Below, in pieces: positions 31,763 through 43,190 of a stretch of 64,000 nucleotides of DNA; position 1 is the stretch's first letter; every line of letters starts with the position of its first letter. The DNA is from Glebionis coronaria. Its lineage: Eukaryota > Streptophyta > Magnoliopsida > Asterales > Asteraceae. A program made the position numbers and the translations under genes. The DNA lies in the NCBI GenBank assembly GCA_025667525.1, contig CM046882.1, positions 547,658,630 through 547,722,629 on the forward strand. The letters are read 5' to 3'. Under the pieces are notes generated by a model. The model was given only the letters and a program-made list of their open reading frames with translations. It did not search any database and was not told where the DNA came from.

Positions 31763-32823
31763 CCCCATCAAAAAATGTAATAGAGAGCACTTTTCTTTTA
31801 TTTAATTTCTGCAAAATTAGTTTTAGGTTTAATGTAATTTTTTATTTTCCAGTTAATTGTAATTTTCTCTTATTAATTAATGAAAAGTTGTTTTTAAATT
31901 AATTTCGTCTCAATTTAATTTTCTGTCAAATTTAATATAATTATCATCTTTAATTTGTTTGTTTTCTATTACTGTTGGTTTTCTTTATGATTTATAAAAT
32001 ATATAAAAAAAAAGTGGAAACAAACTTCTCACTGGAAGTTTATAAAAAAAAATCTTGTTCGAAGTATTTGTTCTCGGTTCGAGTAGATATTAATGGTTCG
32101 GGTTGTTACCTCGATGGTGATGATGTTCAAGGTGGCGTTTGTTTCGGTTCAAAAGGAGGCACAGCGCCATCCTTCTGCTCAAAGGAAATCGACACCAGGT
32201 TCTCATCTCTTTGTATTATTATGTTTGTTTAATTTTTAGTTTAATTTTATAATCTGCTTATCATTTTGTTTTTGGTTCGAATTGTTTTTATCTGCTTTAT
32301 TTATCTGCTTAATGTTTTAGTTAATGTTACTGTTTGATTTTGTTTTCTGCTTGCAAGTTTTATTTACCTGTTTAGTTTTCTTTACTGTTTGGAATATGAG
32401 TTATTAAATCTGCTAGTGTTTTGTTAGTTTTGAGTTGAGTTTGTTTGGATTTGCTTATTTTATATTCTACGTTTTTAATCTGCTTGTTAGGATTTAAGTT
32501 TAATTGAGATTTGCTTATATTGTGCTTATTGGATTCGTTTGTCTTTCTTATTTTGGCTTAGATTTATGTTTGATCTGCTTATTTTTTGTCATGGCTTTTT
32601 AGCTTATTTATTTTTCTTTTCCTGCTGGGTCTTTGTTTATTTGGTTTAGTTTGTCTACTGCTTATTTGGCTTATTTGATTTAATTAGCTTATTGCTTTTC
32701 GTTTCTGCTTATTTGCTTTACTACTTATATGTTTTTTTTGTATTGCTTTTACTACTGAATTTCAGACTCTATTAGTCTGAGATTTAAAATTCCAAAAGCT
32801 AAAAACATTATAAGTAAAAAAAA

Positions 32824-32886
32824 TCGTCTGGTCCAGGACTCGAACCTGCGACCTCACGCTCAACAGCCTAGCGCCATAACCATCTC
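32824..32886 (-). repeat. tRNA-like segment in LTR1
   Basis: On the minus strand it contains a D-arm-like GATGGTTATGGCGC, an anticodon-loop-like CTGTTGA and a T-arm with internal box B (GCAGGTTCGAGTCCTG). The 5' half of the acceptor stem is missing, so it is not a complete tRNA gene. A diverged copy lies in LTR3. Confidence 0.5.
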
Positions 32887-33453
32887 CTCTATTCTTTCTA
32901 TTGTGTTCTATTTCGCATCATTTATTTAATATAGGATATTTTGTAACTGGCAGTTTTATTTAGTATAGTTTTAATTTGAGTTTAATTAACTTTTTTACAT
33001 AAAAGTTTTATTTAAAGTTTTCTTTATAAAGTTTAGTTTAAATAAAAATAAAATTAAAAATTAAAAAGATAAAAAAATATTTTTAATTACTTTTATAAAT
33101 TTTAATTGTTTTTAGTTTAAATTGTAGTTAATATAGATTTTAGTTTTAAAATTAGATTTCAATATCAATTAGTTTTGTTTAAAATAGTTTTCATTTAAAA
33201 GTCTTTATTTTAATTTAGTTTCTCATAAAATTAATTTTAATTTTGTTTAAGCTTTAAAATAGTTTTTATTTAAATTAGTTTAAAATAGATTTTTAAAATA
33301 GTTTTTAATTATATAGTTATTAGTTTAACAATACCAAATATATACGTTTTACCAAGAACAAATAAGTTTTACGTTTAATCGGAAATCAATTCGAGTGAGT
33401 CTATTTGTGGAACGATAAATAGATCTAAAAAGAATTTGCAAAAATTCTTTACA

Positions 33454-34205
33454 TTAAAAATAGGGCCGCTACCGTTTCGCTCGTTACGATTGACGATTTC
33501 ATGAGACGTTTGGATTTTGGGATCCGTTCGCTTTGAACGTTAATTTTCTTGCACAAAAATCAAAATCATAAAAAAAAATCAAAACCTTAAAAATACAAAA
33601 AAAATTAAAAAATCACAAAAGCAAATTCTTTCCTAAGATTTGCAACAAAAAAAATTAAAAAATCAAAAAGTAATACTTTTTCCTAAAAGTCTTACACCAA
33701 AAAATATTACGTATTATTGAAATTTTTCTTAGTTCGATTTCTTTCGTTTTTATTGTGAATGTATATTTTCCTAAAAAAATACAAAAATATTTTTCTTTTA
33801 CTATATTATATTACGTAGCACAATTAATTTACCTACTTTTCAAATAAGGCCTTAGTTGGGATTTCATCACCTAATTGTATTCGCATCCTAAACAAATAAA
33901 TTAAGGCAAAATAGATAAATACTAGTAAGACGTTTGAACTCAAAATATACAAACTATAAGGTGGGTATAAGGCGACGCGCTATAAAAGGCCGTCTAAGGA
34001 AAAAGGTTTTTAAGTGCTTTGTGCCACCTCGTTTCCCCGCTTGCTTGTGCGTATATTGAGAGGGACGACCGATTATTGGTTTGCCAACTCAATTAGTATT
34101 AAGTATATATTTTTGTAGCTTTTTAATATTGCACCTCGAGAGGGAAAACCATTTTCTTCTCAAAGTCGACCGAGGTTTCCTACCCCATTCCTTGTGTTTA
34201 GTTGT
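33454..34205 (+). other. Primer-site region and leader of copy A
   Basis: The primer site reads TAGGGCCGCTACCG (33461-33474), mutated relative to TGGCGCCGCTGCCG in copy C. The leader is A-rich, then has a strongly conserved block (GGCGACGCGCTATAAAAGGC, 33971-33990) with a TATA-like core at 33981-33989. No protein is evident before the gag ATG. Confidence 0.6.
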
Positions 34206-37200
34206 ATGCGCACTCGCGCGCGTGCACACATACCGATTGGTGTACCAAAAATTTCTAATTCTTCCAAAAAGAAGAAGAAGAAGAAAAACAAAAAGACCGT
34301 CAATCAAGCCGATCCCGAGAATCGCGCTTTCGACAATACGATGGAAACGGATAACCGACCTATGCTCGAGATTTCGCAATCACACGTTGAGGGAAACGAT
34401 GACGCTATCGTTGTCCCCGCAATTGGAGCAAATAATTTTGAACTCAAATCGGATTTAATTAAAATGGTTTCCGCTACACCATTTTTGGGTCGTTCCCAAG
34501 ATGATCCCCGTGATCATATCAAGAGATTTATCCATTTGACTAATACGGTGAAATACAATAGGGTGCCACAAGAGGCCATTCGTTTACAACTCTTTCCTTT
34601 TTCCCTCGAGGGACAAGCCCGGATTTGGCTTGATAAGGAACCATCCCAAAGTATTACAACATGGATTGATTTAGAGACCAAGTTCATTAACTACTTTTTC
34701 CCACCATCACGGACCACTTCTTTAAGGAATGAAATCATTACTTTTGAACAACAATATGGGGAAACGTTTAGTGAGTCTTGGGATATATTTAAAGAGCTTT
34801 TAAGAAAATGTCCACAACACGGTTTCACTAAAGTGCATCAAATTAATACGTTTTACAATGGTTTAACTCTAAATGGCCAAGACTCACTTAATAGTGCCGC
34901 GGGGGGAAATATTCTTGTGAAATCAATGAACGAGGCTTGGGCCATAATTGAAAACAAGGCAAAAGTACAAACCAAGAGTGTTAGGGCCACTATGGCAAGC
35001 GCTAGTTCTAGTGAGAACGACAAGAGAATCGATAAACTTACTTCGCTTGTTGAATTAATTGCTTTACAAACCCAAGCCCTCAATGGTCAAGTGAATGCCT
35101 TGAAAGAAACTAGTGAAACGTGTGAGACTTGTGGTGGACCACATTCATATTTTAATTGTGACAAGGTTTACAATCAACAACAACAAGTTTGTGATTTTAA
35201 TGCTAATGAACGGGTTCAATTTAAACCTAATGTTGATGTTAACCATTTGTCCTATAAGAGTACTAATTATTTGGCTCTCCCGGGTTTTGTAGCTCCACAA
35301 AGACCACTCCCACCCGCCCAAAACCAAAATAGGAACCAAGGTCCTCAAATGGGTAATTTTCAAGGGAATGCAAATCAAGGGAATTTTAATGGTCAAAATC
35401 AAGGTTTTCAAAATAATAACCAAGGTTTTTATAATAATAACGATTTTGAACCTCAATATCAAAACCAAGGTTTTCCTAATCAAGGGTTTAATCAAATGAA
35501 CATGCATAATCCTCAAATGGACTTGGTTCTACAAAAATTGACCGACCATGAGCGAATTATGAAACAAATGCAAGAATCTACTAGACAAATGCAAGAATCG
35601 ACCGATAAGAAATTTTTGACAATGATTCAAGCCCTTAGACCCCAAGGAGCCCTACCTTCAAATACCGAGATTAACCCTCGTGCTAATGTGAGTGCTATCA
35701 CTACTCGAAGTGGAGCCACTTTAGTGGGACCTTCCATCTCTTCGCCCATAAAGAAGAGACAAGGCCGAAGGTCATAATGAGTAATCCTACTCCCCCTTCG
35801 GTGATTCCTCCTACTACCACTCCTAGTACTAGTGCTCCATTGCCTAATGAACCTAACCCTAACGTTGTTCAAGAAGCGAGTCCTCCTCCTTCTCAACCTT
35901 CACCATCTAAACCTAATATCCCTTATCCGTCTAGATTGAACAAGGCTAAAGTGCTCACCAAAGATGACGTTCATGTTTCTAACTTTTTGAAAATGATTTC
36001 CAACGTCAATGTTAACATTAGTCTTATTGAAGCACTTTCTCAAATGCCAAAATTTGTCAAAATGTTTAAAGATTTGCTTAATAAGAAAGAAAAAATGGTT
36101 GAGCTCATTAGTACTCGTTTAAATGAGAATTGTTCCACGATCCTTCTCAAAGAGCTTCCCGAAAAGCTAGGATATCCCGGACGATTCGTGTTACCTTGCT
36201 CGTTTCCTCAAATCGATGATTGTATGGCTTTAGCGGATCTCGGCGCTAGCATCAATCTTATGCCACTTTCGGTTTGGAAACAATTATCATTACCCGACCT
36301 TGTACCGACTCGCATGAATCTCGAGTTAGCTAATCGAACTCTCGCATACCCCGTTGGTATTGCCGAAGACGTTTTTGTTCGAGTTGGTACATTCACTTTT
36401 CCCGTGGACTTTGTCGTCGTCGACTATGAGATGGATCCTCGTATTCCGTTAATACTTGGTAGACCATTCTTACGATCCGGAAGAGCCTTAGTTGATGTGG
36501 CCGAAGGGGAGTTAATTCTTAGGGTTAGGGATGAACAACAAGTTTTTAAAATGGGAAAAATCACAACAAAATCAAATGGAAAAGAGTCGTTCAATATGAT
36601 TGATGTTCTTAATTATGATAATGAAGAGATCTTTATTAATCCTTTTGGAATTGAAAAGTCTAATCAAAATGATTTTGTGATAAATTCATCCCTTCCCTTA
36701 GAGCCTCAAATTTTTGGAACTCCTATTTATGATACCTTTAGTGATGACACTTCTTCAAGTGATCACATTATCTTCGGTTTAGACGACCTATCTTTTGACC
36801 ACCCACTTTTGACCCACCCATTTTTGATCAACCAATCTTTGATACTTACGATGATGACACTTCTTCAAGTGATCTTATTAACTTTGATGACTCACCCCAT
36901 GATCTTAATGCACCTCATATCTCTATGAGTGATTCTTCCATGGAAACTCCTTTTGACTTTTATACCCCAATTTTAGAAGTTATGACTTTTGAGAAGGATC
37001 CTCCACTCTTAGAGATCATTCCTAATTTAGAGCTTATTCCATTTGAGGAGGATTTAGATACCTTTCTAAATACCTATTTTCCTCATGAGGAAGAGTTTTC
37101 CTATGACTCCGATGATACTTATGTTTTCACAACGAGTTTGGAAGAGGATGACTTTCCCACTTTGGATTTTGATGATATTTTGAGCTTAAATGTCAACACC

Positions 37201-37506
37201 TCTTGCTATTTTACCGTTAAGGAACCAGTGTTTGATCCCGGAATAGAGACTTTTGTGCTTTCATTGCCATATCACTATAACACCTTTCCTAGTAAGAAAT
37301 TTTTGCCTAAGGATACCCCACTCTTCTTTGACTTGCGTAATTTTACCGCCTCAAGGTTTATTTCCTTTTGTGATGGAAATTATGTGTTTGACCCGGGTGG
37401 ATTTTCATGGGGTATGCGTAATATGACTTTGTTTCACCCCTTTATCATGGAGAGATTTTCCTCCCTTGGAAATCTCAATTTTTCCATGATTTCCCCATTT
37501 GAATGA
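34206..37506 (+). pseudogene. Gag-protease-acidic tail pseudogene, copy A
   Basis: ATG at 34206 opens a basic N-terminus with a run of seven lysines. The Gag core includes FSLEGQARIWLDKE (about residue 128) and FSESWDIFKELLRKCPQHG. A CX2CX3HX4C knuckle, CETCGGPHSYFNC, lies near residue 305, followed by an Asn/Gln/Gly/Phe-rich repeat (about 375-435). A one-base loss near 35766 (GGCCGAAGG against GGCCCGGAGG in copies B and C) shifts the frame. The protease has DLGASINLMP (36237) and PLILGRPFL (36450). A second one-base loss near 36800 shifts the frame again into the acidic tail, which ends FSMISPFE at 37506. No RT or integrase follows. Confidence 0.85.
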
Positions 37507-39451
37507 TGACATTCGGGAAATCGAGTCGAGCTAGAGACTCGTGATAAATAAATCAAGCATCGTTTAACTAGGTTAGTTTTTTACCTTTTCCACCCTTTTT
37601 CGCCTTCACCCATTTTCACCAATAAGTGTAGGGGGAGCCAAGTAGGTTGTTTGTGTTGTGATTGTGCAGGGACATGTGCTTAATGATCCACTTTTTGTGC
37701 TTTTGACGCGACCCGTGATCCGTGTTTCCCGTGTACACGGTTCCTTCGATAAGTTTTTGCTATTGTGATTCAGTCTTGTAAAACGAATAAATGTAATCAC
37801 TTTAGTTGTCTCTTCCTTAGCTCGATTTAAACAACGTACTCAATGTCCTAAGTGTAGGTTTATTCTCCCACATGCTTAAACATAGAGGAAAATGTTTATA
37901 TTAAGTGTAGGGTGGATTTCTATCGAAATTTTAGTGGGCTTTTCCATTTTGACCCCTTTTAACCGGAAAATTTAAAAAAATTTCAACGTTTTTCAAATTT
38001 TTGATCTATTTTGGCCTAGTAGTATTTTGTTTTATTTTCTTTCCTTTTTTCTTTTCTCGCATGTTATTTATATTTTCCATTTCAAGAATAAAGTCAAAAA
38101 TAAATAAATTAATAAAATGGTTTTAACAAGTTTAGATGTCTATGATATATTAGGCCTTTCGTGAATATTTTGACTCAGCCCGAGTTTACTTATCCAAGTT
38201 TACTCTAGCTAGTATCCTTAACCATATGGACCTTAATTGGTTTATTAGTCTAAGCTTCCACGAGTCTCATTCCTTGAGATTTTAAATTATGGAGAACGAG
38301 AGATGATAGAGTTGATAATAAGTTTAAGGGTTAATTCTTATTTATATGAGTTTTTGTGGCTCTTTCTTCCCGCTTGTATATTTAATTGCTTAATACATGA
38401 TGATTTTTGCGGTGTAGATTCGATATCTTAACTCTTAGCCAAATCTTTATTCTCCTTGTAATTAAAGCATGAACACATTGAGGGTGCCAGCGTTGTGGAC
38501 TTCCGACTAAGGTGGCTCATAACCACTAAGTAGGAGGTATTCAGACCATGGGACCGCGGAATTTGGCCTACTATATATATCATAATAAGAAAGAATAAGA
38601 GTAAAACATGACCTCAAGGAGCCTTAGGGTGTGGGGCATGTAGCACGAACCTTGTCATTAGAGCCTTAGGGTGTATGGCATGGTAAGTGTTAAATAAAAA
38701 TTGATCAAAAAAATCAATTCCCTCGTTTATCGTTCAAGGAGCCTTAGGGTGTGGACAATAGATGAGGAGCATTTTTACATCTTAAAGAGCCTAAGGGTAT
38801 ATGATGTGAATTTGCTAAACTCCACATAAAGTCTACATGACTTTGGAGGAATAATTAATAAGTAGTACTATTGGCCAAATTTTGGGTCCGGGAATTTATT
38901 CCCCAAATCGTGTCAAAACATCCTTGATGTGGACTTACTTTAGTGACAACGTTTTTTAGGACGAGGTTAGGTTTTGAGTATCGGGTTTGCACCGTTTTGC
39001 CTTCATTTTTGGACTAATAATTATCAAATAAGTCAAATGAGCCTACGGGTGAATGATAATCAATAAAATCTAGAGATACAATGTAGGAATTGGAGAAAGA
39101 GTTTTACACAATCGTCTTATATAAGTGATTTTAACTTAAAAACTTATGGTAAACAATGATCTCGTTTTTAAGATTGGTATGGGGAACGTGAAACTTGAGG
39201 GTGATTAATATCCATAACACCAAAGCCCTAATCTAAGTCTTAGATTTCTTTACGAGTTTCTTCCATCAAATAATTTCAAATTAATAAATTGTTATAACTT
39301 TTGTCTCCTTTTAAATTTTTTATCTTTTCATCGTAGTAGTAGTAGTAATTGTAATAAAGGCCAAGATGGGTTAATTATGAGAGAAATGTAACTTTATGCT
39401 TTAAAATAATGCATTGCATGGGGTCATTGCAATGGTCAAGTGTAGGGGATT
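37507..39451 (+). other. 3' non-coding region of copy A
   Basis: No open gene. It contains TAAGTGTAGGG-type purine-rich words at about 37625, 37903 and 39440 (the last, GTGTAGGGGA, just before LTR2, is the likely polypurine tract) and five GAGCCTTAGGGT-like repeats between 38619 and 39050. The same region recurs after copies B and C. Confidence 0.65.
38619..39050 (+). repeat. Dispersed GAGCCTTAGGGT repeats in the 3' region of copy A
   Basis: GAGCCTTAGGGT occurs at 38619-38630, 38661-38672 and 38739-38750, GAGCCTAAGGGT at 38787-38798 and GAGCCTACGGGT at 39039-39050. Each is followed by a G/T-rich word such as GTGGGGCATG. Copy B has the same series from about 55604 to 56036. Confidence 0.7.
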
Positions 39452-41428
39452 TAATAAGTGTGTAAACACTTATCCTTTTGCCACTAAAATCAAGGAAAAA
39501 CAAGACCTAATCATGTCTTTAATATCGTAAAAGTCGGAATTACGCGTGGTTTTGTGTTTTTGTGTTAAATAGGTACAAATGATCAAAAGGAAAGAAAACA
39601 CGGGATTTCACGGTCAAATGTTGAAGAAAAGTCCAAGAAAGAGACGAAGACAAAGTCAAAAGACCAAAAGTGTGCCCAAGTTCACGAAAACCGGCAAAAC
39701 CGACATGAGTTTAAAGAAAAAGAACAAGGAAACCGAAATCGAGCTCGTTTTAGTGGATTTAATCATTTACGAAGATTTCGGGCCAAGTGGGTCCCACATT
39801 CGGGTTAATGGGCTCAAAAGCCCATTTGAATGTTTAAATTTGCTTGTGTAACTTGAAAAAGCCCATATGCCCATTCAATAAACGGATGAGTGTTTTATTT
39901 ATTGGGCCAAGCCCATTTGTGAACAAAACATTTCACGGTCAAATAAAGACTCGGTCAACCATCTCAATCCAACACCCCAACACACGTGTTATAACTTATT
40001 CCCACCCCACACACACGTATTAAATAAAACGTTTTTACCCACTCCCCATTTCACTGTTTCGTTACAAACAAGGAAAAAAATCACCCCACTCCTTCTTTCT
40101 CTCCCATCTAAAAAACGCAGCAACCATTTTCCTTTTTACCCAATCACCCAAACCCTAATTAACCTAAGTCAAAAATTACCCATAGAAATTTGGGGGTTTT
40201 TCCCTTATTGGTTAATTCACACACTTGGGGATTAAATCCCCAAGTTTTTCGGAGAAGAACACCAAGGTTTGGTCCTCCTATCTCTCTTGACGTGGATCAC
40301 CTCCATCTTGTTATTGGATGGAACAACTCACCACAAACCCTCCACCAATCAAAATACTCCACCTCAGCATAAAACAAACACAACAAACACAAAGCACGCC
40401 ACGAGGGCGATCCGTGTGATGATTGGAGGTTTTCCACCGCAAGATCAAGAAAGAGAAGAAAAGAGATGGAATAATCGGCCAGGATTGATTTCTTCATGAA
40501 GAAGGTTTTCTAGGGGTTTGCCTATAAAAACCCCATCAAAAAAATGTAATAGAGAGCACTTTTCTTTTATTTAATTTCTGTAAAATTAGTTTTAGGTTTA
40601 ATGTAATTTTTAATTTTCCAGTTAATTGTAATTTTCTCTTAATAATTAATGAAAAGTTGTTTTTAAATTAATTTCGTCTCAATTTAATTTTCTGTCAAAT
40701 TTAATATAATTATCATCTTTAATTTGTTTGTTTTCTATTACTGTTGGTTTTCTTTATGATTGATAAAATTAAAAAAAAAAAGTGGAAATAAACTTCTCAC
40801 CGGAAGTTTATAAAAAAAAATCTTGTTCGAAGTATTTGTTCTCGGTTCGAGTAGACATTAATGGTTCGGGTTGTTATCTCGATGGTGATGATGTTTAAGG
40901 TGGCGTTTGTTTCGGTTCAAAAGGAGGCACAACGCCATCCTTCTGCTCAAAGGAAATCGACACCAGGTTCTCATCTCTTTTTATTATTATGTTTGTTTAA
41001 GTTTTAGTTTAATTTTATAATCTGCTTATCATTTTGTTTTTGGTTCGAATTGTTTTTATCTGCTTAATTTTTTAGTTAATGTTACTGTTTGATTTTGTTT
41101 TCTGCTTGCAAGTTTTATTTACCTGTTTAGTTTTCTTTACTGTTTGGAATATGAGTTATTAAATCTGCTAGTGTTTTATTAGTTTTGATTTGAGTTTGTT
41201 TGGATTTGCTTATTTTATATTCTACGTTTTTAATCTGCTTGTTAGGATTTAAGTTTAATTGAGATTTGCTTATATTCTGCTTATTGGATTCGTTTGTCTT
41301 TCTTATTTTGGCTTAGATTTATGTTTGGATCTGCTTATTTTTGGTCATAGCTTTTTAGCTTATTTGTTTTTCTTTTCCTGTTGGGTCTTTGTTTATTTGG
41401 TTTAGTTTGTCTACTGCTTATTTGGCTT
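39452..41428 (+). repeat. LTR2, left part
   Basis: Matches LTR1 from its start to the sequence TTTGGCTT, with scattered substitutions and small indels. It is then interrupted by a copia element flanked by a GGCTT duplication and resumes at 50248. TATA box at 40523-40530. Confidence 0.88.
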
Positions 41429-41721
41429 TGTTGGAAATACGTTTTTACGTATTTAGAAAGGATCGGTCACTCCAATGATATTGGGCTCGTGATCCAATAT
41501 AGCCCATATAGCCCACATGTAGGGTGGGCTATATAAACCCCCCTCCTAGCATGTTAGGAGGGGTTGTTGGTTCACTTCCATTTTATATAATCACATTTCA
41601 TCTTTTCTTCATCATCCTCTCCTTTCTCTCTCTTCTTTCTCTCTCTAAGTTCTTCCATTTATCATCCATATCAATAGTATAATCAAACAATGCCTAATCC
41701 TTAGAAAAACACGATCCTTCA
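41429..41721 (+). repeat. 5' LTR of the nested copia element
   Basis: Starts TGTTGGAAATACG and ends GATCCTTCA. Four perfect stem-loops lie within 135 bp: 41435-41454 (8-bp stem, TTTT loop), 41478-41500 (7 bp), 41507-41533 (8 bp) and 41540-41563 (9 bp). TATATAAA at 41530-41537 is the likely TATA box. A CT-rich tract follows (TCCTTTCTCTCTCTTC). Confidence 0.95.
41530..41537 (+). promoter_or_regulatory. TATA box of the nested copia LTR
   Basis: TATATAAA, overlapping the right arm of one LTR stem-loop and followed by a CT-rich tract; the same site recurs in the 3' LTR. Confidence 0.6.
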
Positions 41722-41723
41722 AT

Positions 41724-41736
41724 TGGTATCAAGAGC
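41724..41736 (+). promoter_or_regulatory. Primer-binding site of the nested copia element
   Basis: TGGTATCAAGAGC, two bases after the LTR end; a plant copia primer site of the tRNA-Met type with one extra A. Confidence 0.88.
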
Positions 41737-42459
41737 ATGGTTTATTCTTCGGATTGACACGTTTTATTCTATTGATTTGGTGATAAAATTTTTTTTATCT
41801 TTCTCTATATTTTTTCTTCTTTCTCGTATCTCTTATTTTCAATTTTGGTGAATGTAGTGGTAAATCTTTTTACAAAATAACAAAACTTGTTAATTTTTTA
41901 TTTTTTATTACAACTGTTTTTATCTTCATTTTCGTGTCACAACTTTTGTCATCAACTTCTATTTTTATTTTTTATACTATTGCTTTTATCTTATTTTCTA
42001 TATAGTTTTTATCTTCCAATCTGTCAAAACTCTTATCATCTTTTGGTCTTTCTGTTGACGTTTTCAATATATTAAAGCGCATGGATATTTGGTCCACATC
42101 TGTTTACGAAGAAAGTTGCCTTTTTCAGATCAGTATTCCCATCGTAACGTCATCCAAGTTTGTACATCGATCGCAATAACCAAGGGTTTTACTTTGCGAT
42201 CACTAGTATTCTAATGCCTTATTCCGACGTGGATTGCGATTGCCTTTTGCGATCGTGATTGCGACGGATTTAAGGACTATAGAGACGAAAGTCTGCCCAA
42301 ATTTTTTCAGTCACATTGCGATGGCAAGTTTTTGATATTGCGATGAAAATGATCAATATTGCGATGGTGGGTATTATGTATATTACGATTGAATGACAAA
42401 CATTGCGATGGAATGACAAACATTCAGATACTTTTAATATTGCGATGGACTTAAACCTC
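41737..42459 (+). other. Non-coding leader with ATTGCGATGG-like words
   Basis: A T-rich first part (to about 42070) is followed by about ten irregularly spaced TTGCGAT / ATTGCGATGG words between 42160 and 42450. No open frame is convincing. Confidence 0.55.
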
Positions 42460-43190
42460 GACTAGTTTTGACCAAAGACTTGAATCATTTTTAGACCACA
42501 ACACTCTCGACTCGTATTGTCACACCAAAATCAAGACTCAAAGACCTCGACTGACCCTCGAACACTCTCAAAAACTCTCTCGTCTAAAACAAACAAAACC
42601 CACACCACTCTCGACGACTCATCTGTCGTATCAACCAACCCACCCTCGACTCTCGGACTCACACTCTAATTCACAATTAATACCCAACTCACCCCTCGTA
42701 TAACCCAACCCTCGAACCAAACCACACCCTCACCCACACCTCTCGTCTAACCACTGACACTCGAACCAACATCAGACTCCCTCAACACCCTCGACTTAAA
42801 ACTCTCATCTGACCCACAATACTCTCATCAGACACACAAACCCTCTCGTCTCAAACCCACCCTCGACTCGACCCACAAAACTGATCCTCGAACCCCTCAC
42901 ACTCTCGACTTCCTCACCACAACTCACCCTCGTAACCAAAACACCCTCGTCTCACCATTTTTGATCAGAACCAAACCCAAACAAAAAGGACTCGACTCAC
43001 AACACCCGACTCGACTCTCGACAGACACACAAACCCACACCTCTCGAACAACCCAAACATTCTCGACTCACACTCTCACCTTCTCAATCAACACTCGACC
43101 CGAAAACCTTTAACAAAGTTTGACACAAAATCAACACCATCGTTTCACAAAACCAATCAACACTCTCGTCTCACCGTAGCACTCGACTTA
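42460..43190 (+). repeat. C-rich, G-poor block with recurring CTCGAC/CTCGTC words
   Basis: About 730 bp in which G occurs almost only inside CTCG. CTCGAC, CTCGTC, CTCGAA and CACCCTCG recur dozens of times without a fixed period. Composition differs sharply from both sides. No continuing frame. Confidence 0.75.

Larger units (their letters stand above)
30677..33453 (+). repeat. LTR1 of the Athila-like array
   Basis: About 2.78 kb. The left limit is where all three LTRs start to agree (TAATAAGTGTG); a TG start at 30686 or 30688 is an alternative. The right end TTTACA precedes the primer-site region. It opens with a perfect stem-loop (30679-30698, 8-bp stem). A TATA box at 31755-31762 sits in TTGCCTATAAAAACCCC, a form conserved in all copies. 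The stretch 32270-32760 is T-rich with repeated CTGCTTATTTG-like words, and 32824-32886 holds a tRNA-like segment. A lysine-rich frame at 30804-31061 recurs in LTR2 only because the LTRs match, and is not taken as a gene. Confidence 0.8.
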
